This document shows, one piece after another, positions 17,924-27,332 of a DNA stretch of 62,821 nt. A program made the position numbers and the translations under genes. Origin of the DNA: Prochlorococcus sp. HOT208_60m_808M21. GTDB taxonomy: Bacteria; Cyanobacteriota; Cyanobacteriia; PCC-6307; Cyanobiaceae. Location: positions 1 through 62,821 of the forward strand of contig MWOX01000124.1 in assembly GCA_002026005.1 (NCBI GenBank). Direction: 5' to 3'. Within the stretch, counting starts at the first letter, position 1; every line of letters begins with the position of its first letter. Under the pieces are notes generated by a model. It had not been told where the DNA came from and ran no database searches. It saw only the letters and a program-made list of their open reading frames with translations.

Positions 17924-18652
17924 TTAATCCTCTCTATAAAATTTTTTATGTTGAATTTCAAAACTAATTTCACCGCATAAAATACTAGGAAATAAATTTT
18001 TTAGCCATTTCATTTTTCCTACCGCATCTATTCTTGTAATTTTCAAATCATTTAGTTCAGCTAAATCTAATATTGATTTGATTGTAAAGTAATGGAGATG
18101 AAAACCGTCCCAATGTTTTTCTTTGGCCCATCTATGATAAGGCACACTTGTGGTTGGAATTTTACCTATCAAAAGTCTAAATCTGTTTCTGAAATTAGTT
18201 ATTAATGGTAAATTTATAAAAGCTATCCCATCTTTCTTTAAAACTCTTTTGATTTCGGAGAAACAGAAATAAGGATCAAATAAATGCTCTATTATCATCA
18301 TGGCTAAAAGTACATCAACTGAATCTTTTCCCAAAGGCCATTCCTGATTTAGATCATGTGGAATGAAATTAATATTTTTGTAATTATGAATATCTTTATA
18401 GAATATATCTATACCTAATCCTTTTTTAAAGCTGAATTTTTCAGCTAATGTAATTAAACATTCTTCTCTTCTGCATGAACCTAACTCTACAATTAAATCT
18501 TTTTTAAAATAATTTCTTTTTTCTAAAGAATCTTGGCAAATTGCATACCTTGAATTTTTTTTAAGATTATTAAAGTTTTGAATATTATCTATATCTAATG
18601 AATAATTATCAAGATTTAATTGATAAAAATTCTTTTCCCTATTGTTACTCAT
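17924..18652 (-). CDS. Class I SAM-dependent methyltransferase
   Basis: A 242-residue protein of the Methyltransf_11 type. Motif I is LIVELGSCRREE, with an unusual Arg-Arg-Glu instead of the common G-x-G ending. It is followed by LGIDIF, SVDVLLAMMIIEHLFDPY (motif IV region) and KRVLKKDGIAFINLP. It probably methylates a sugar hydroxyl or another small acceptor in the glycan pathway. Its start overlaps the end of the WecA-like gene by 4 bp, so it is translationally coupled to the initiating transferase. Substrate unknown. Confidence 0.75.
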   Translation of the reverse strand: MSNNREKNFYQLNLDNYSLDIDNIQNFNNLKKNSRYAICQDSLEKRNYFKKDLIVELGSCRREECLITLAEKFSFKKGLGIDIFYKDIHNYKNINFIPHDLNQEWPLGKDSVDVLLAMMIIEHLFDPYFCFSEIKRVLKKDGIAFINLPLITNFRNRFRLLIGKIPTTSVPYHRWAKEKHWDGFHLHYFTIKSILDLAELNDLKITRIDAVGKMKWLKNLFPSILCGEISFEIQHKKFYRED

Positions 18653-19731
18653 TTAAATAACAATTTAGCTAACAATTTTATTTTTCTTATTCTAGATATA
18701 GAATAACCAATTAAAATAAACGAGGACAAAATGAAACAATTGTTGAACAGATTTTTAATGGTCAAGGAATATGCTAATAAAGCAAACCACTGTATTATTA
18801 GGTAATAGAATAAGACAGCGGATCTGTGAGTGAAACCACAATTAATTACCATATGATGGAAGTGATTTTTATCTGGGAAAAAAGGTGATTTTCTAGATCT
18901 AGTTCTTTTAAAAATTAATAAACTCATGTCAAAAACAGGCATAAACATAAGAATAAAACAAATTATTATTCCACTTAATTGATCAGGATTAGAATTAGTT
19001 AAAAGAGAAGAGTTTGTTCCTAAAATAGACCAAACTGATAAATTAAAACCTAGAAAGTATGAACCTGCATCGCCCATATATATCTTCGCTGGGAAAAAAT
19101 TAAAAATTAAAAACCCTATACATGAACCAATTATTGGGATTAAAAAAATTTCCAAATTAATTCCATTATACTTTCCTATATAAATAAGACTTATCAAAAT
19201 AATTATCGTAAATCCACTAGCTAAACCATCAAGTCCATCAAGCCAATTTATTGCATTTATTAATCCGACAATCCATAAGATTGTTATTAATAAACTTAAA
19301 GCATTAGTAAAGGGACTTTGTAAATTTAGAAAATCAAGAAATTCAATATTTGCTATGTCGAATCTAATCCCTTTTTCAAATACCAAAATTGAAATTAAGA
19401 TTTGGATTATTAATCTAGTTAAAGGAGACAAGCTCTTTAAATCATCAAAGAAACCTAAAAAAAATATCCCTAGTGAACATAATAATATTGTAATTATAAT
19501 AGAAGAGTTAGAAAAAATATTATTTAGAGATAAATAAAAATTATGATTAGTCAATAATGTAAGCATCACGCCAAATAAAATTGATATGCTTCCAGTTCTA
19601 TAAATATTTTTAGATGATCTATGAATAACCTCTTCTCTTTTTAAGGAACTTGCCAATTTGCCGGCTTTTATTGATAACGGCATAAAGATTACAGATATTA
19701 TTATAGCTTTAGATATTTCTAGAAATATCAT
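18649..19731 (-). CDS. WecA/TagO-like polyprenyl-phosphate N-acetylhexosamine-1-phosphate transferase
   Basis: A 360-residue polytopic membrane protein, about 10 hydrophobic segments, of the PNPT superfamily (MraY/WecA). Visible motifs are FFDDLKSL (Mg-binding aspartates), NAINWLDGLDGLASG, GDAGSYFLGF and the cytoplasmic loop KNHFHHMV with clustered histidines. It transfers an N-acetylhexosamine 1-phosphate from the UDP-sugar to undecaprenyl phosphate, starting a lipid-linked glycan. The cell-wall enzyme MraY is an unlikely alternative given the island context. It is followed immediately by a methyltransferase gene and preceded by the frameshifted WbuB-like gene, a usual partner that adds the second sugar. 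Confidence 0.87.
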   Translation of the reverse strand: MIFLEISKAIIISVIFMPLSIKAGKLASSLKREEVIHRSSKNIYRTGSISILFGVMLTLLTNHNFYLSLNNIFSNSSIIITILLCSLGIFFLGFFDDLKSLSPLTRLIIQILISILVFEKGIRFDIANIEFLDFLNLQSPFTNALSLLITILWIVGLINAINWLDGLDGLASGFTIIILISLIYIGKYNGINLEIFLIPIIGSCIGFLIFNFFPAKIYMGDAGSYFLGFNLSVWSILGTNSSLLTNSNPDQLSGIIICFILMFMPVFDMSLLIFKRTRSRKSPFFPDKNHFHHMVINCGFTHRSAVLFYYLIIQWFALLAYSLTIKNLFNNCFILSSFILIGYSISRIRKIKLLAKLLFK

Positions 19732-19767
19732 TTAATCCATTCTAAAAATTATTTTCATAATAATATC

Positions 19768-20990
19768 TTATATGTAAGTTTTTAAAATTTTTTTATATTT
19801 ACTAATAATTATTTTCTTACTTGCAGTTTTAAGTAATAATGATCTTGCTGATTCTGAATAGCGATTGTTTACTTCTTTGTTTTTAGAGAGAAAATTAATC
19901 CAATTAGCTAACTCAATTGACTCTCCATTTTTGAAGGATTTACCAATTTTGTACTCTTCAACTAAATTACTCAAATATGATTTTGACGGAGCGATTGCTG
20001 CAATAGATGTTCCTGCTGCTAGATGTCCATATAGTTTTGATGGGGCAATAATTCCCTCAGCATTTTTAGCAATAGTTATTATTGCGATATCAGCTGAATT
20101 AAGTGTATAGAGTAAATGATCTTTAGGCTGATAATTCATAAAAATGCAATTAATTAGATCATTATCTTTTACTTCATTGATTAAGTAATTATGCTTGTTC
20201 CCGTTCCCAATAAATAAGAATACTATATCTTTTTCAGACTTAAGAAGTCTGATAGCTTCTATAATCGTTTTGAAATCATGTAGTCTGCCTTGATTTCCAG
20301 AATATAAAACAACGAATTTTGACTTTAGGTTTTGTTCTTTTATAAACCAATTATTACATTTATCTATAGGATATATCTTTTCGGGATCTTCCCAACTACT
20401 AATTATTGAAATCTTATATTTATGTTTTTATATTTTTTATTTATCAAGGTTTTCATATTTTCACTAAGTACTATTATCTGATTTGCATTTTGATAGGAAT
20501 ATTGATTTAGTCTTTCCCACAATTTTGTAAAAAATCCATTTTTATTTAATATCTTAAGATTAACTAGGGTTTCAGGATAAAGATCATAGATAATTAATAT
20601 ATACTTTATTTTTCTAATACGGAACAATAAATAGGACAAAAAACTAAGAAATGGAGGTTCTGAAGTAAAAATAATCAATTCATCTTTATTATGAGTTAGT
20701 GTTAATTTTATTAAGTTATAAAGACAAAATAAAAAGCTATTTATAATTCTACCGAAATATCTAGAAGGTATTAAATTTGATAAGAATGATCTATTTATTT
20801 TTATTAGTTTGTTTTGATAAGTAGTTTTTTTTGGAACTTTTATTTTTACATAAGCAGGTTGTCCTGTATGAATTGTGAATTTCCATCCTTCGGAAAGAGT
20901 TAATTCTTTTACTAATGATTCTATAAATTGCCCAGTTGCTGCCTGATCTGGAGGAAAATATTGAGTAACTATTGTTATGTTTTTTTTCAT
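19768..20990 (-). pseudogene. WbuB-like GT4 glycosyltransferase broken by a frameshift
   Basis: Two frames together encode a full-length, about 405-residue GT4 of the WbuB type. The first frame (20990 to 20403) gives the N-terminal domain: MKKNITIVTQYFPPDQAATG, then IYDLYPETLVNL and IIVLSENMKTLI. It stops at 20403-20405. The next frame is open from about 20420 to 19768 and continues with KISIISSWEDPEKIYP, VLYSGNQGRLHDF, FIGNGN and GIIAPSKLYGHLAAG, the GT4 donor domain. A single-base loss in the A/T-rich stretch near 20405-20430 would explain this. The WbuB family usually adds L-FucNAc or similar to the WecA-made lipid carrier. It could be a true pseudogene, a sequencing indel or a recoded gene. 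The downstream frame has remained open for over 200 codons, so the change is recent. Confidence 0.85.
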
Positions 20991-21020
20991 GAATTTTTTA
21001 AAATAACAAAACTTAAAAAA

Positions 21021-23231
21021 TTAATTCAATGAATTTAAAAATTCAAATAATTTTTTATTATATATTCTTGAAGATAAACTCTTATATGATTCATTACAGC
21101 AATTCAGTATAAGTTGTTTTAATTTCTCTCTATTATCAAAAAGATAATTTAATTTATCCTTAAGATCAATACTATCCCTTGCTTTAACTATTTTTCCATT
21201 GTAATCATCAATGCAATATATTCCTGATTCTTCTGTTACTACAACTGGAACCCCACTACATATTGCCTCTGATCCTGCTACCGCCGACCCTTCTGCTAAT
21301 GATGGCATAATAAAAATATCTGCCCAACTTAATAATTCTTTTAGTTTTTCAAAAGAACAATGCCCTAGTAACTCTACATTGCTACTTTTTTTAAGGCTCT
21401 TTTTCATATCAAAATTGCCAGCTATTTTTAGAGAAAATTTTTCATCGCCAAAATCTTTAAAAGCATTAAGTGTATAAATTGCCCCTTTGCGCAACCCAAA
21501 TTCCCCAATAAATAATATGTTTAGTCTTTTTTTACAAAGTACATCATTAACTTGCTTCAATTTATTTTTTCTTATCTTTTTGAAAAGGGTATTATCAATA
21601 CCATAATCTAATTTAATTAATTTTTTTTCTGAAATGCCACTTTTTTGAATTATTTTTTTTACGAAATCAGAAGGACATAAAATATAATCAGCTAATTCCC
21701 ATTCTAGAAATTCCATTTGCGAATAGTATTTTTCAATATTTTTACTCTTTCCATCATAAAAATATTCAGATGAATCATAAATATCAGGGAAATTTTTTAA
21801 TTCTTCTTCAATAACTTTCTTTTGGTAAAAATAAGGAACTATTGTTTGCTCTAAGATTAAATAATTAGTTTTGCTTCTTTGTTCCAGGAAAAGAGGAGCA
21901 GCCATGCTATTACATGAATAAATAAAATTAAATTTTTCATTTTTATAGATTGATTTTTTGCTACTAACTAAATTAGAGAATTTTTGTGAATTTTCAACAT
22001 AAGATAAAATCCTTGTTTTATGATTTTTGTTTTGATGGATATTATAAATTAATAAATTTCTTAAAAATTGATTATTGAATCTAATTATCTTTTCTCCCCT
22101 TCCAAAATCCTTTAATGTTCTTCTATTTATTTTTGCTAAAATAGTTTTACTTCTTATTATCAATGAAAGAATCTTTGATTCTTGTCTATTAAAAATTACA
22201 TCGGTAATAAAAATTAAATTTTTGATCTTATTTTTACATGAATTGAAAACTGAATAATATCTTCTTGAACCCATAATTGCAATAATACTTTTTTTTGAAT
22301 TTTTCTTTTTCTTGATACTATAAAAATTACTTTTCAGGGTTAATATAAAAATAAAAAATGTGTCTAAGTAGACAATAATATTATTTATAAAAGATTGGAT
22401 TGAGTAGATCTTGTTATATTTTTTCTTATTGAATATTTCTTTTTTATTTATAAGAATTGAATACATAAGTATTTTAAATGAATCAAGTGTTATGGCAAAT
22501 AATTTTATGCTTAATTTATTTATTGATAAATTATTAATTGTTTTAGAAAAAACTCTCATTAAGTCGAGACTATTATTCAATACATTAATTGATTTAAAAT
22601 TTTCACTATAAATAACTGATGATATTATTGGTTTATGATAAAAAACTGAAAGATTATTAATAGAAGAGTTTAAGAATGCAGATGCATGTGGGAAATTTGT
22701 TTTTATATTATGTGAACTTAAAAGAATGTATTTAAGAAAGTTCCTATTAAATATTATATTTCCAAAATAAATAAAGTTAGATCTTTTATAAAAATAAGGT
22801 ATTTGTTCCATATTTAAGTAAGAAAATTTGTTAATCTTACCGATTTCTTTTTCATATAAATTGTTGTTTTTAAATAAAATTGACATGAAATATTTCTTTT
22901 CTAAAGAAAGATCAGTAATTAATCTTTCAAAATTTTTAAAATTTATTTTATCTTGATCTGAAATTATAAGCACATATTTTTCAGAAGCTATATCAACTAA
23001 TGATTTATATTTGTCTTGAAATGTATTTTTTTTTAAAGAATAAGAGATCTTAAATTTTATTTTAGATAGGGAATATGAATTTATCTCAGATTTTTTAAGC
23101 TCTTCTTCATTAGAAAGAAGACATAATTCAATTTTATTTTTATATTTAAAATTTCTAAAATCTAATAAATATTTTTCTAAAAAGAATATTAACTGTTTTT
23201 TAGAAGAAGATATAATGCCAATAGAAATCAT
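21021..23231 (-). CDS. Two-domain glycosyltransferase: GT2-like N-terminus fused to GT4 C-terminus
   Basis: A 736-residue protein. Residues 1 to about 290 form a GT2-like unit paralogous to the stand-alone protein at 16974-17909, with shared GNIIFNRNFLK and SLDLMRVF segments. A hydrophobic stretch (IIVYLDTFFIFILTL) and a lysine-rich linker (KKKKNSKKS) follow. Residues about 310-736 form a complete GT4 enzyme with ILCPSDFVKK, LNILFIGEFGLRKGAIYTL and MPSLAEGSAVAGSEAICSG (EX7E region). The architecture suggests two consecutive transfers by one membrane-associated polypeptide. The N-terminal half lacks an obvious DXD, having ISDQDK instead. Its start overlaps the end of the SDR gene upstream by 4 bp. 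Confidence 0.8.
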   Translation of the reverse strand: MISIGIISSSKKQLIFFLEKYLLDFRNFKYKNKIELCLLSNEEELKKSEINSYSLSKIKFKISYSLKKNTFQDKYKSLVDIASEKYVLIISDQDKINFKNFERLITDLSLEKKYFMSILFKNNNLYEKEIGKINKFSYLNMEQIPYFYKRSNFIYFGNIIFNRNFLKYILLSSHNIKTNFPHASAFLNSSINNLSVFYHKPIISSVIYSENFKSINVLNNSLDLMRVFSKTINNLSINKLSIKLFAITLDSFKILMYSILINKKEIFNKKKYNKIYSIQSFINNIIVYLDTFFIFILTLKSNFYSIKKKKNSKKSIIAIMGSRRYYSVFNSCKNKIKNLIFITDVIFNRQESKILSLIIRSKTILAKINRRTLKDFGRGEKIIRFNNQFLRNLLIYNIHQNKNHKTRILSYVENSQKFSNLVSSKKSIYKNEKFNFIYSCNSMAAPLFLEQRSKTNYLILEQTIVPYFYQKKVIEEELKNFPDIYDSSEYFYDGKSKNIEKYYSQMEFLEWELADYILCPSDFVKKIIQKSGISEKKLIKLDYGIDNTLFKKIRKNKLKQVNDVLCKKRLNILFIGEFGLRKGAIYTLNAFKDFGDEKFSLKIAGNFDMKKSLKKSSNVELLGHCSFEKLKELLSWADIFIMPSLAEGSAVAGSEAICSGVPVVVTEESGIYCIDDYNGKIVKARDSIDLKDKLNYLFDNREKLKQLILNCCNESYKSLSSRIYNKKLFEFLNSLN

Positions 23232-24181
23232 TTTTTAAATTTTATAAGCTCTTTAATTCCACTATTTATATTAATTTTAGGATACCACCCTATTTCATTT
23301 TTTAATCTATTAGAAGAAATAAAAATTTTTTCATGCTCCCCTAATCTTTTGCCCTTATCTTCAAAATCTTTCAATTTCATATTAAAGACTTTAAGAAATT
23401 TTTTTACTTTTTGATATATTCCAAGACAAGAGTAACTTTTACCATAAGAAATATTGTATGTTTTATGCATTAATTGATAATTAGCAATTTTAATTAGGAT
23501 ATTTACTAAGTCACTTATATGTATATAATCTCGAAAAGTTTCTTTACCATAAAGTATTGGAGTTAGATTTTCTTCAGAGCATTTTATTAAGTAATTTATT
23601 AGACCAAATTCTTTTGAATTGGAGGGGCCGTAGACAGTACTAACTCTACAAATAATTAAATTAATATTATAGCTTTCCGAAAAATTAGTTAAATAATTTT
23701 CAATAATAAATTTACTTAATCCATAGTCTGAAATTGGATTTATTAAGTCTTTTTCAGTTGAAGGATTTGTAAAAATGGAATTTGGATATAAGGACCCACT
23801 TGTAGATACAAAAATTAACTTCTTAGGATTTAAGTATTTAATATTATTTATAAGGTTTTCATACAATGAAGAACTTTTCTCAAATGTATATTGTAAACTT
23901 TTTCTTTTATAAAAGAAATTTATGAGTGAATTATGCGCCAATAGATAAACTACTGGTCTAGAATTTAATTTAAAATCTAATTTGATATCATCGTTAAAAA
24001 TATCAGCTTCAATCTCTATTAAATTATCCAATATATTACTATTTTCTCTATAAATTTTTCTTCTTGATATACCCAATATGTAATCTCCATCAGTGGCTGT
24101 TTGTTCTAATAATGTTCTCCCAATGTAACCTGAGTGACCAATTATTATATATTTAATTTTTTGGTTAAAATTATGCTTCAA
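23228..24181 (-). CDS. NAD(P)-dependent nucleotide-sugar epimerase/dehydratase (SDR)
   Basis: A 317-residue extended SDR. The cofactor motif is GHSGYIG near residue 18, the serine of SGSLYP lies in the catalytic position, and YGLSK is the YxxxK pair. ICRVSTVYGP and FRDYIHISDLVNIL follow, both typical of UDP- or dTDP-sugar epimerases and reductases. Substrate is not readable; an enzyme of the WbvB/WbuB-associated 4-reductase or GalE type would be sensible. It overlaps the genes on both sides (4 bp with the fusion GT, 11 bp with the GT4), indicating tight translational coupling. Confidence 0.82.
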   Translation of the reverse strand: MKHNFNQKIKYIIIGHSGYIGRTLLEQTATDGDYILGISRRKIYRENSNILDNLIEIEADIFNDDIKLDFKLNSRPVVYLLAHNSLINFFYKRKSLQYTFEKSSSLYENLINNIKYLNPKKLIFVSTSGSLYPNSIFTNPSTEKDLINPISDYGLSKFIIENYLTNFSESYNINLIICRVSTVYGPSNSKEFGLINYLIKCSEENLTPILYGKETFRDYIHISDLVNILIKIANYQLMHKTYNISYGKSYSCLGIYQKVKKFLKVFNMKLKDFEDKGKRLGEHEKIFISSNRLKNEIGWYPKININSGIKELIKFKK

Positions 24182-25385
24182 ACTTTTGTGATTCAGTAAT
24201 TTTAAAGTTCTTTAAAAATAATAATATGGTTATAAAAAAAAATCCTAATAATTTAAATATTTTTTTCTGTGACTTCATACTTGCTTTAAGGCATGAATTT
24301 GAGAAATTTAAAGTATTAAGCTTTGAAATTGATTCTCTACATTTTGATTTTGTATCTTCTTTGTTTGAAAGCTCGAAAAGATTTTTAATTTTCAATGATA
24401 TAGAATCAATATCGTTTGGATTTACAATGTATCCATTAATATCTTCTTTAATTAATTCTTTAGAACCGCATTTTTCCGAAATAAGCACAGGTATTCCACA
24501 ATTTAATGCTTCATTGGTTACCAGACCCCATTGTTCTGAAGTGCTTAGTAATAGCATTCCTTTCGATTCAGAATAAAATTTTGGCAAATCAATATATGAA
24601 ATTGGACCTACAAGTTCAACAGAAGAAATGTTTTCGTTCTTGATTTTTAAATTAAGAATTTCTCTTAATGGACCTGAACCCGCAATTTTTAGTTTTGCAT
24701 TTTTATACTTTGGAAATTTATCTTGGAACTTTTTGTATGATATAACTAAGTTGAAAAGATTTTTCTTTTTCACAAATCTGCATACAGTACATAAGTAAAA
24801 AATTCTTTCTTTGCTTAGTTCAATTGCTTTAGACTTTGAAAGGAAATATTCATTATCAACACAATCATAACCTTTAAAAATAACATACTTATTCATACCC
24901 AATTTACTTAAATAATCCTTATGACTTTTACCCCCTACAACAGCTGCATCAAATATATTCAAGATTAATTTTTTATAAAATTCAACAATTGATTTTCTGT
25001 TTAATTTATCATTTTCCTGACTCTCAGAAAAAAGAATTATTTTACTCCCGCTAATAAAAGCCCCAAAAATTGATGCAAGTGATGAAATATTTAAATAACC
25101 TGAAACAAATACTATATCAAAATTATTATTACAAATATAAAAAATCGTTTTTAATGTTTTGTAGATAATATTTTTATCATTTATTATATGAGTATTTAAA
25201 TTATGATTTTTAGATCTCAACGGTTTAAATGAATCACTTTCATAAGAAAGAAGACACTTACAATTAAACCCAATATCTATTAATCCTTGAATTCTAGCAA
25301 TATTATATGGAACTAAATTTGCAAGTTGAATACATATATTCTTATTAGACTTTAAAGGCTTTTTTGATTGAATTAATGCATTCAT
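24171..25385 (-). CDS. Glycosyltransferase family 4 with hydrophobic C-terminal tail
   Basis: A 404-residue GT-B enzyme. Typical features are the N-terminal ICIQLANLVPYNIARIQGL, the donor-domain opening YLCTVCRFVKKKNLFNLVI, LKIAGSGPL, and the C-terminal LSTSEQWGLVTNEALNCGIPVL with the two EX7E-type positions. The last 30 residues (LLGFFFITILLFLKNF) are strongly hydrophobic, unusual for GT4, and could be a tail anchor. Its first codons overlap the end of the upstream GT4 gene by 41 bp; no later in-frame ATG gives a sensible N-terminus, so the overlap looks real. Donor sugar unknown. Confidence 0.82.
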   Translation of the reverse strand: MNALIQSKKPLKSNKNICIQLANLVPYNIARIQGLIDIGFNCKCLLSYESDSFKPLRSKNHNLNTHIINDKNIIYKTLKTIFYICNNNFDIVFVSGYLNISSLASIFGAFISGSKIILFSESQENDKLNRKSIVEFYKKLILNIFDAAVVGGKSHKDYLSKLGMNKYVIFKGYDCVDNEYFLSKSKAIELSKERIFYLCTVCRFVKKKNLFNLVISYKKFQDKFPKYKNAKLKIAGSGPLREILNLKIKNENISSVELVGPISYIDLPKFYSESKGMLLLSTSEQWGLVTNEALNCGIPVLISEKCGSKELIKEDINGYIVNPNDIDSISLKIKNLFELSNKEDTKSKCRESISKLNTLNFSNSCLKASMKSQKKIFKLLGFFFITILLFLKNFKITESQKFEA

Positions 25386-26574
25386 AATCTGAAAAATAGG
25401 AAATGAATTTTTTATTTAAAAGATTTCTTTTTATTTTTTGTGACTTTTTAGAAAGCTTATTATTCATAAACTTAGCCCATAATGCCTCATCTAGTAAATC
25501 AATTTGAGTACATAATTTAGTAAATTTTACCATTGTATTAGTTCCTTCAAATTTATTTACGAGTATATTTTTTGAGTAACATATACATTCAAGAAGTGTA
25601 AGGTTCATACCTTCGAAAGAACTAGGCATAATTATTAGGTCTGACAATAAAATATATCTACTTAAATCAGGAACCCAATTTATTTGTAAAATATCCTGTG
25701 ATTCTTTATTGGGTAAATTAGAAATTTGTTTTGCTATTTTATTTTTCAATGGCCCCTCACCAATTATAAGTAAACATGCATCACTACCATATGATTCTCG
25801 TAAATTTAGCCAACTTGAAAGAGCAAAAATAGGATTCTTCTGTGGAACCATTTGGCATCCTAATAAAACTATTTGTCTATTATTGTCAATCCATTTTTTT
25901 AATTTTTGCTTTGATTTATTTTTTAAATTAGATCTTGAAATTTTTTCAAAAGAGTATTTCTTGCTAATTTCTTTTTTAATGTTTGGAAGTGGGCTTTTAA
26001 TAAGAAATGAATTCTTTTTATTAAAGAAATAAAACTTTCTGAATTCATTCAAACATTCATTAGAGGTTAGTAAAAAATTTGGTTTTAAAAAACTGTAAAT
26101 AGTAAATAAGATAAGATACCTAATAATTCCAAAAGGTTTTTTATAAATCTTGTTTTCAACTCTTGGCATATGCATGATGCAAGCAATTTTTACTGAATTA
26201 GTAAACCAAATTAATTTATATAAAATTGCACTTAATAAAATATCAATACCGTCTTCATCATATTGCTGATTTATTATTATTATATTTGGTCTTAATTTTC
26301 TAATTGCATTTAATGTTATTAATACTTGTTTAAGATCTAAAAAAGCTGATAAAAATCTAAGTTTCCTCTGAGATAATTGTTTATAGTTAATTCTTAATGT
26401 TTTTGAACAATATTTTTTTGTTCTCTTTACTAAATCATTCATATATTCCCTATTTGAATAAATAGCAGATATATTTTTTCTGTAGTATTTATTAAAAGCT
26501 CTTGCTAGGAAAATAATGAAGTACTCACCCCCACCTTTAGAGCTTGAATTAGATGAGATAAGAAGAATTTTCAT
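25345..26574 (-). CDS. Glycosyltransferase family 4
   Basis: A 409-residue GT-B glycosyltransferase. The N-terminus ILLISSNSSSKGGGEYFIIFLARAF contains the acceptor-domain glycine loop. The donor domain has RQIVLLGCQMVPQKNPIFALSSW, CLLIIGEGPLKNKI and IIMPSSFEGMNLTLLECICYS (EX7E). It is very basic overall, consistent with peripheral binding to the inner membrane. It lies 7 bp downstream of a methyltransferase-like gene and overlaps the next GT4 by 41 bp. Donor and acceptor unknown. Confidence 0.83.
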   Translation of the reverse strand: MKILLISSNSSSKGGGEYFIIFLARAFNKYYRKNISAIYSNREYMNDLVKRTKKYCSKTLRINYKQLSQRKLRFLSAFLDLKQVLITLNAIRKLRPNIIIINQQYDEDGIDILLSAILYKLIWFTNSVKIACIMHMPRVENKIYKKPFGIIRYLILFTIYSFLKPNFLLTSNECLNEFRKFYFFNKKNSFLIKSPLPNIKKEISKKYSFEKISRSNLKNKSKQKLKKWIDNNRQIVLLGCQMVPQKNPIFALSSWLNLRESYGSDACLLIIGEGPLKNKIAKQISNLPNKESQDILQINWVPDLSRYILLSDLIIMPSSFEGMNLTLLECICYSKNILVNKFEGTNTMVKFTKLCTQIDLLDEALWAKFMNNKLSKKSQKIKRNLLNKKFISYFSDYECINSIKKAFKV

Positions 26575-26581
26575 TATTTAA

Positions 26582-27289
26582 TTACTCGCAGACAACTATT
26601 AAACATTCATGAACACTTAAATTGCATGGAGCAAAGTCCGTGAAAATTTTTACAGGAAAGTTTTTTGATGATGCAAATTCTAATAATTCATTTCTTGCCT
26701 TATAAACATCCCCAGTAGAATCTATTGACCTATATTTATAGTAGTCGTTAAGTGCAAATTTATCACTATTATCAAGAATAATAAGGCAATTTTTACTTAT
26801 TCTTTCGAATACTTTTCTTAGACAATCATCTCTCCAAGAACCGTCAATTAGGATTAAATCAAATTTATCCGGCCAGTTTTTGTTGATGGAAAGGTAATCA
26901 GATTTATCTTCTGCAAATTCTAAGTGTAAATTAGTATTATTTTTATTATTTAAAATTCTTTCTATAAATTTAAACCAATTATAGTTATCTTCCTTTGAAT
27001 AAATATTTGCATTATTTTTATGAAAAAAAATAGTTGAGCATCCTGAACCAAATTCTAAAATATTTTTATTCTTAAAAGTTTTAAAATAATCCCTTATGAA
27101 TCTTGTCGCAGAGTATGGTAACCAGGGATAAAAAGGAGGATTTGAAGTAATTGATTTTTGTAATTTTGACTTAATTGATCTAAATAAATTTGGAAATCTT
27201 ACCAAACTAATTATATTTCCTCTTTCATTATGAAATCTAGTTTTTCTCTTGTTTGGAACATTCCCGGAAATTAATTTATTAAGAATCAT
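26582..27289 (-). CDS. Class I methyltransferase-like protein
   Basis: A 235-residue protein. NILEFGSGCSTIFF near residue 75 is a clear SAM-binding motif I, and IYSKEDNYNWFKFIE carries the acidic residue of motif II. FDLILIDGSWRDDCL corresponds to motif IV. The pattern resembles the FkbM/Methyltransf_24 group, which often O-methylate sugars. It lies 43 bp downstream of the ABC transporter gene and 7 bp before a GT4 gene. Substrate unknown. Confidence 0.7.
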   Translation of the reverse strand: MILNKLISGNVPNKRKTRFHNERGNIISLVRFPNLFRSIKSKLQKSITSNPPFYPWLPYSATRFIRDYFKTFKNKNILEFGSGCSTIFFHKNNANIYSKEDNYNWFKFIERILNNKNNTNLHLEFAEDKSDYLSINKNWPDKFDLILIDGSWRDDCLRKVFERISKNCLIILDNSDKFALNDYYKYRSIDSTGDVYKARNELLEFASSKNFPVKIFTDFAPCNLSVHECLIVVCE

Positions 27290-27332
27290 AATTAAAACTT
27301 TTAATTAATTTTACTAAAAAATTTTTTTAACT

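Noticed and set aside
20403-20430. Programmed -1 frameshifting in the WbuB-like gene
   Set aside because: The A-rich stretch has no proper X-XXY-YYZ heptamer in the zero frame (the base before AAA AAC is T), and no pseudoknot is evident; a mutation or sequencing indel is simpler.
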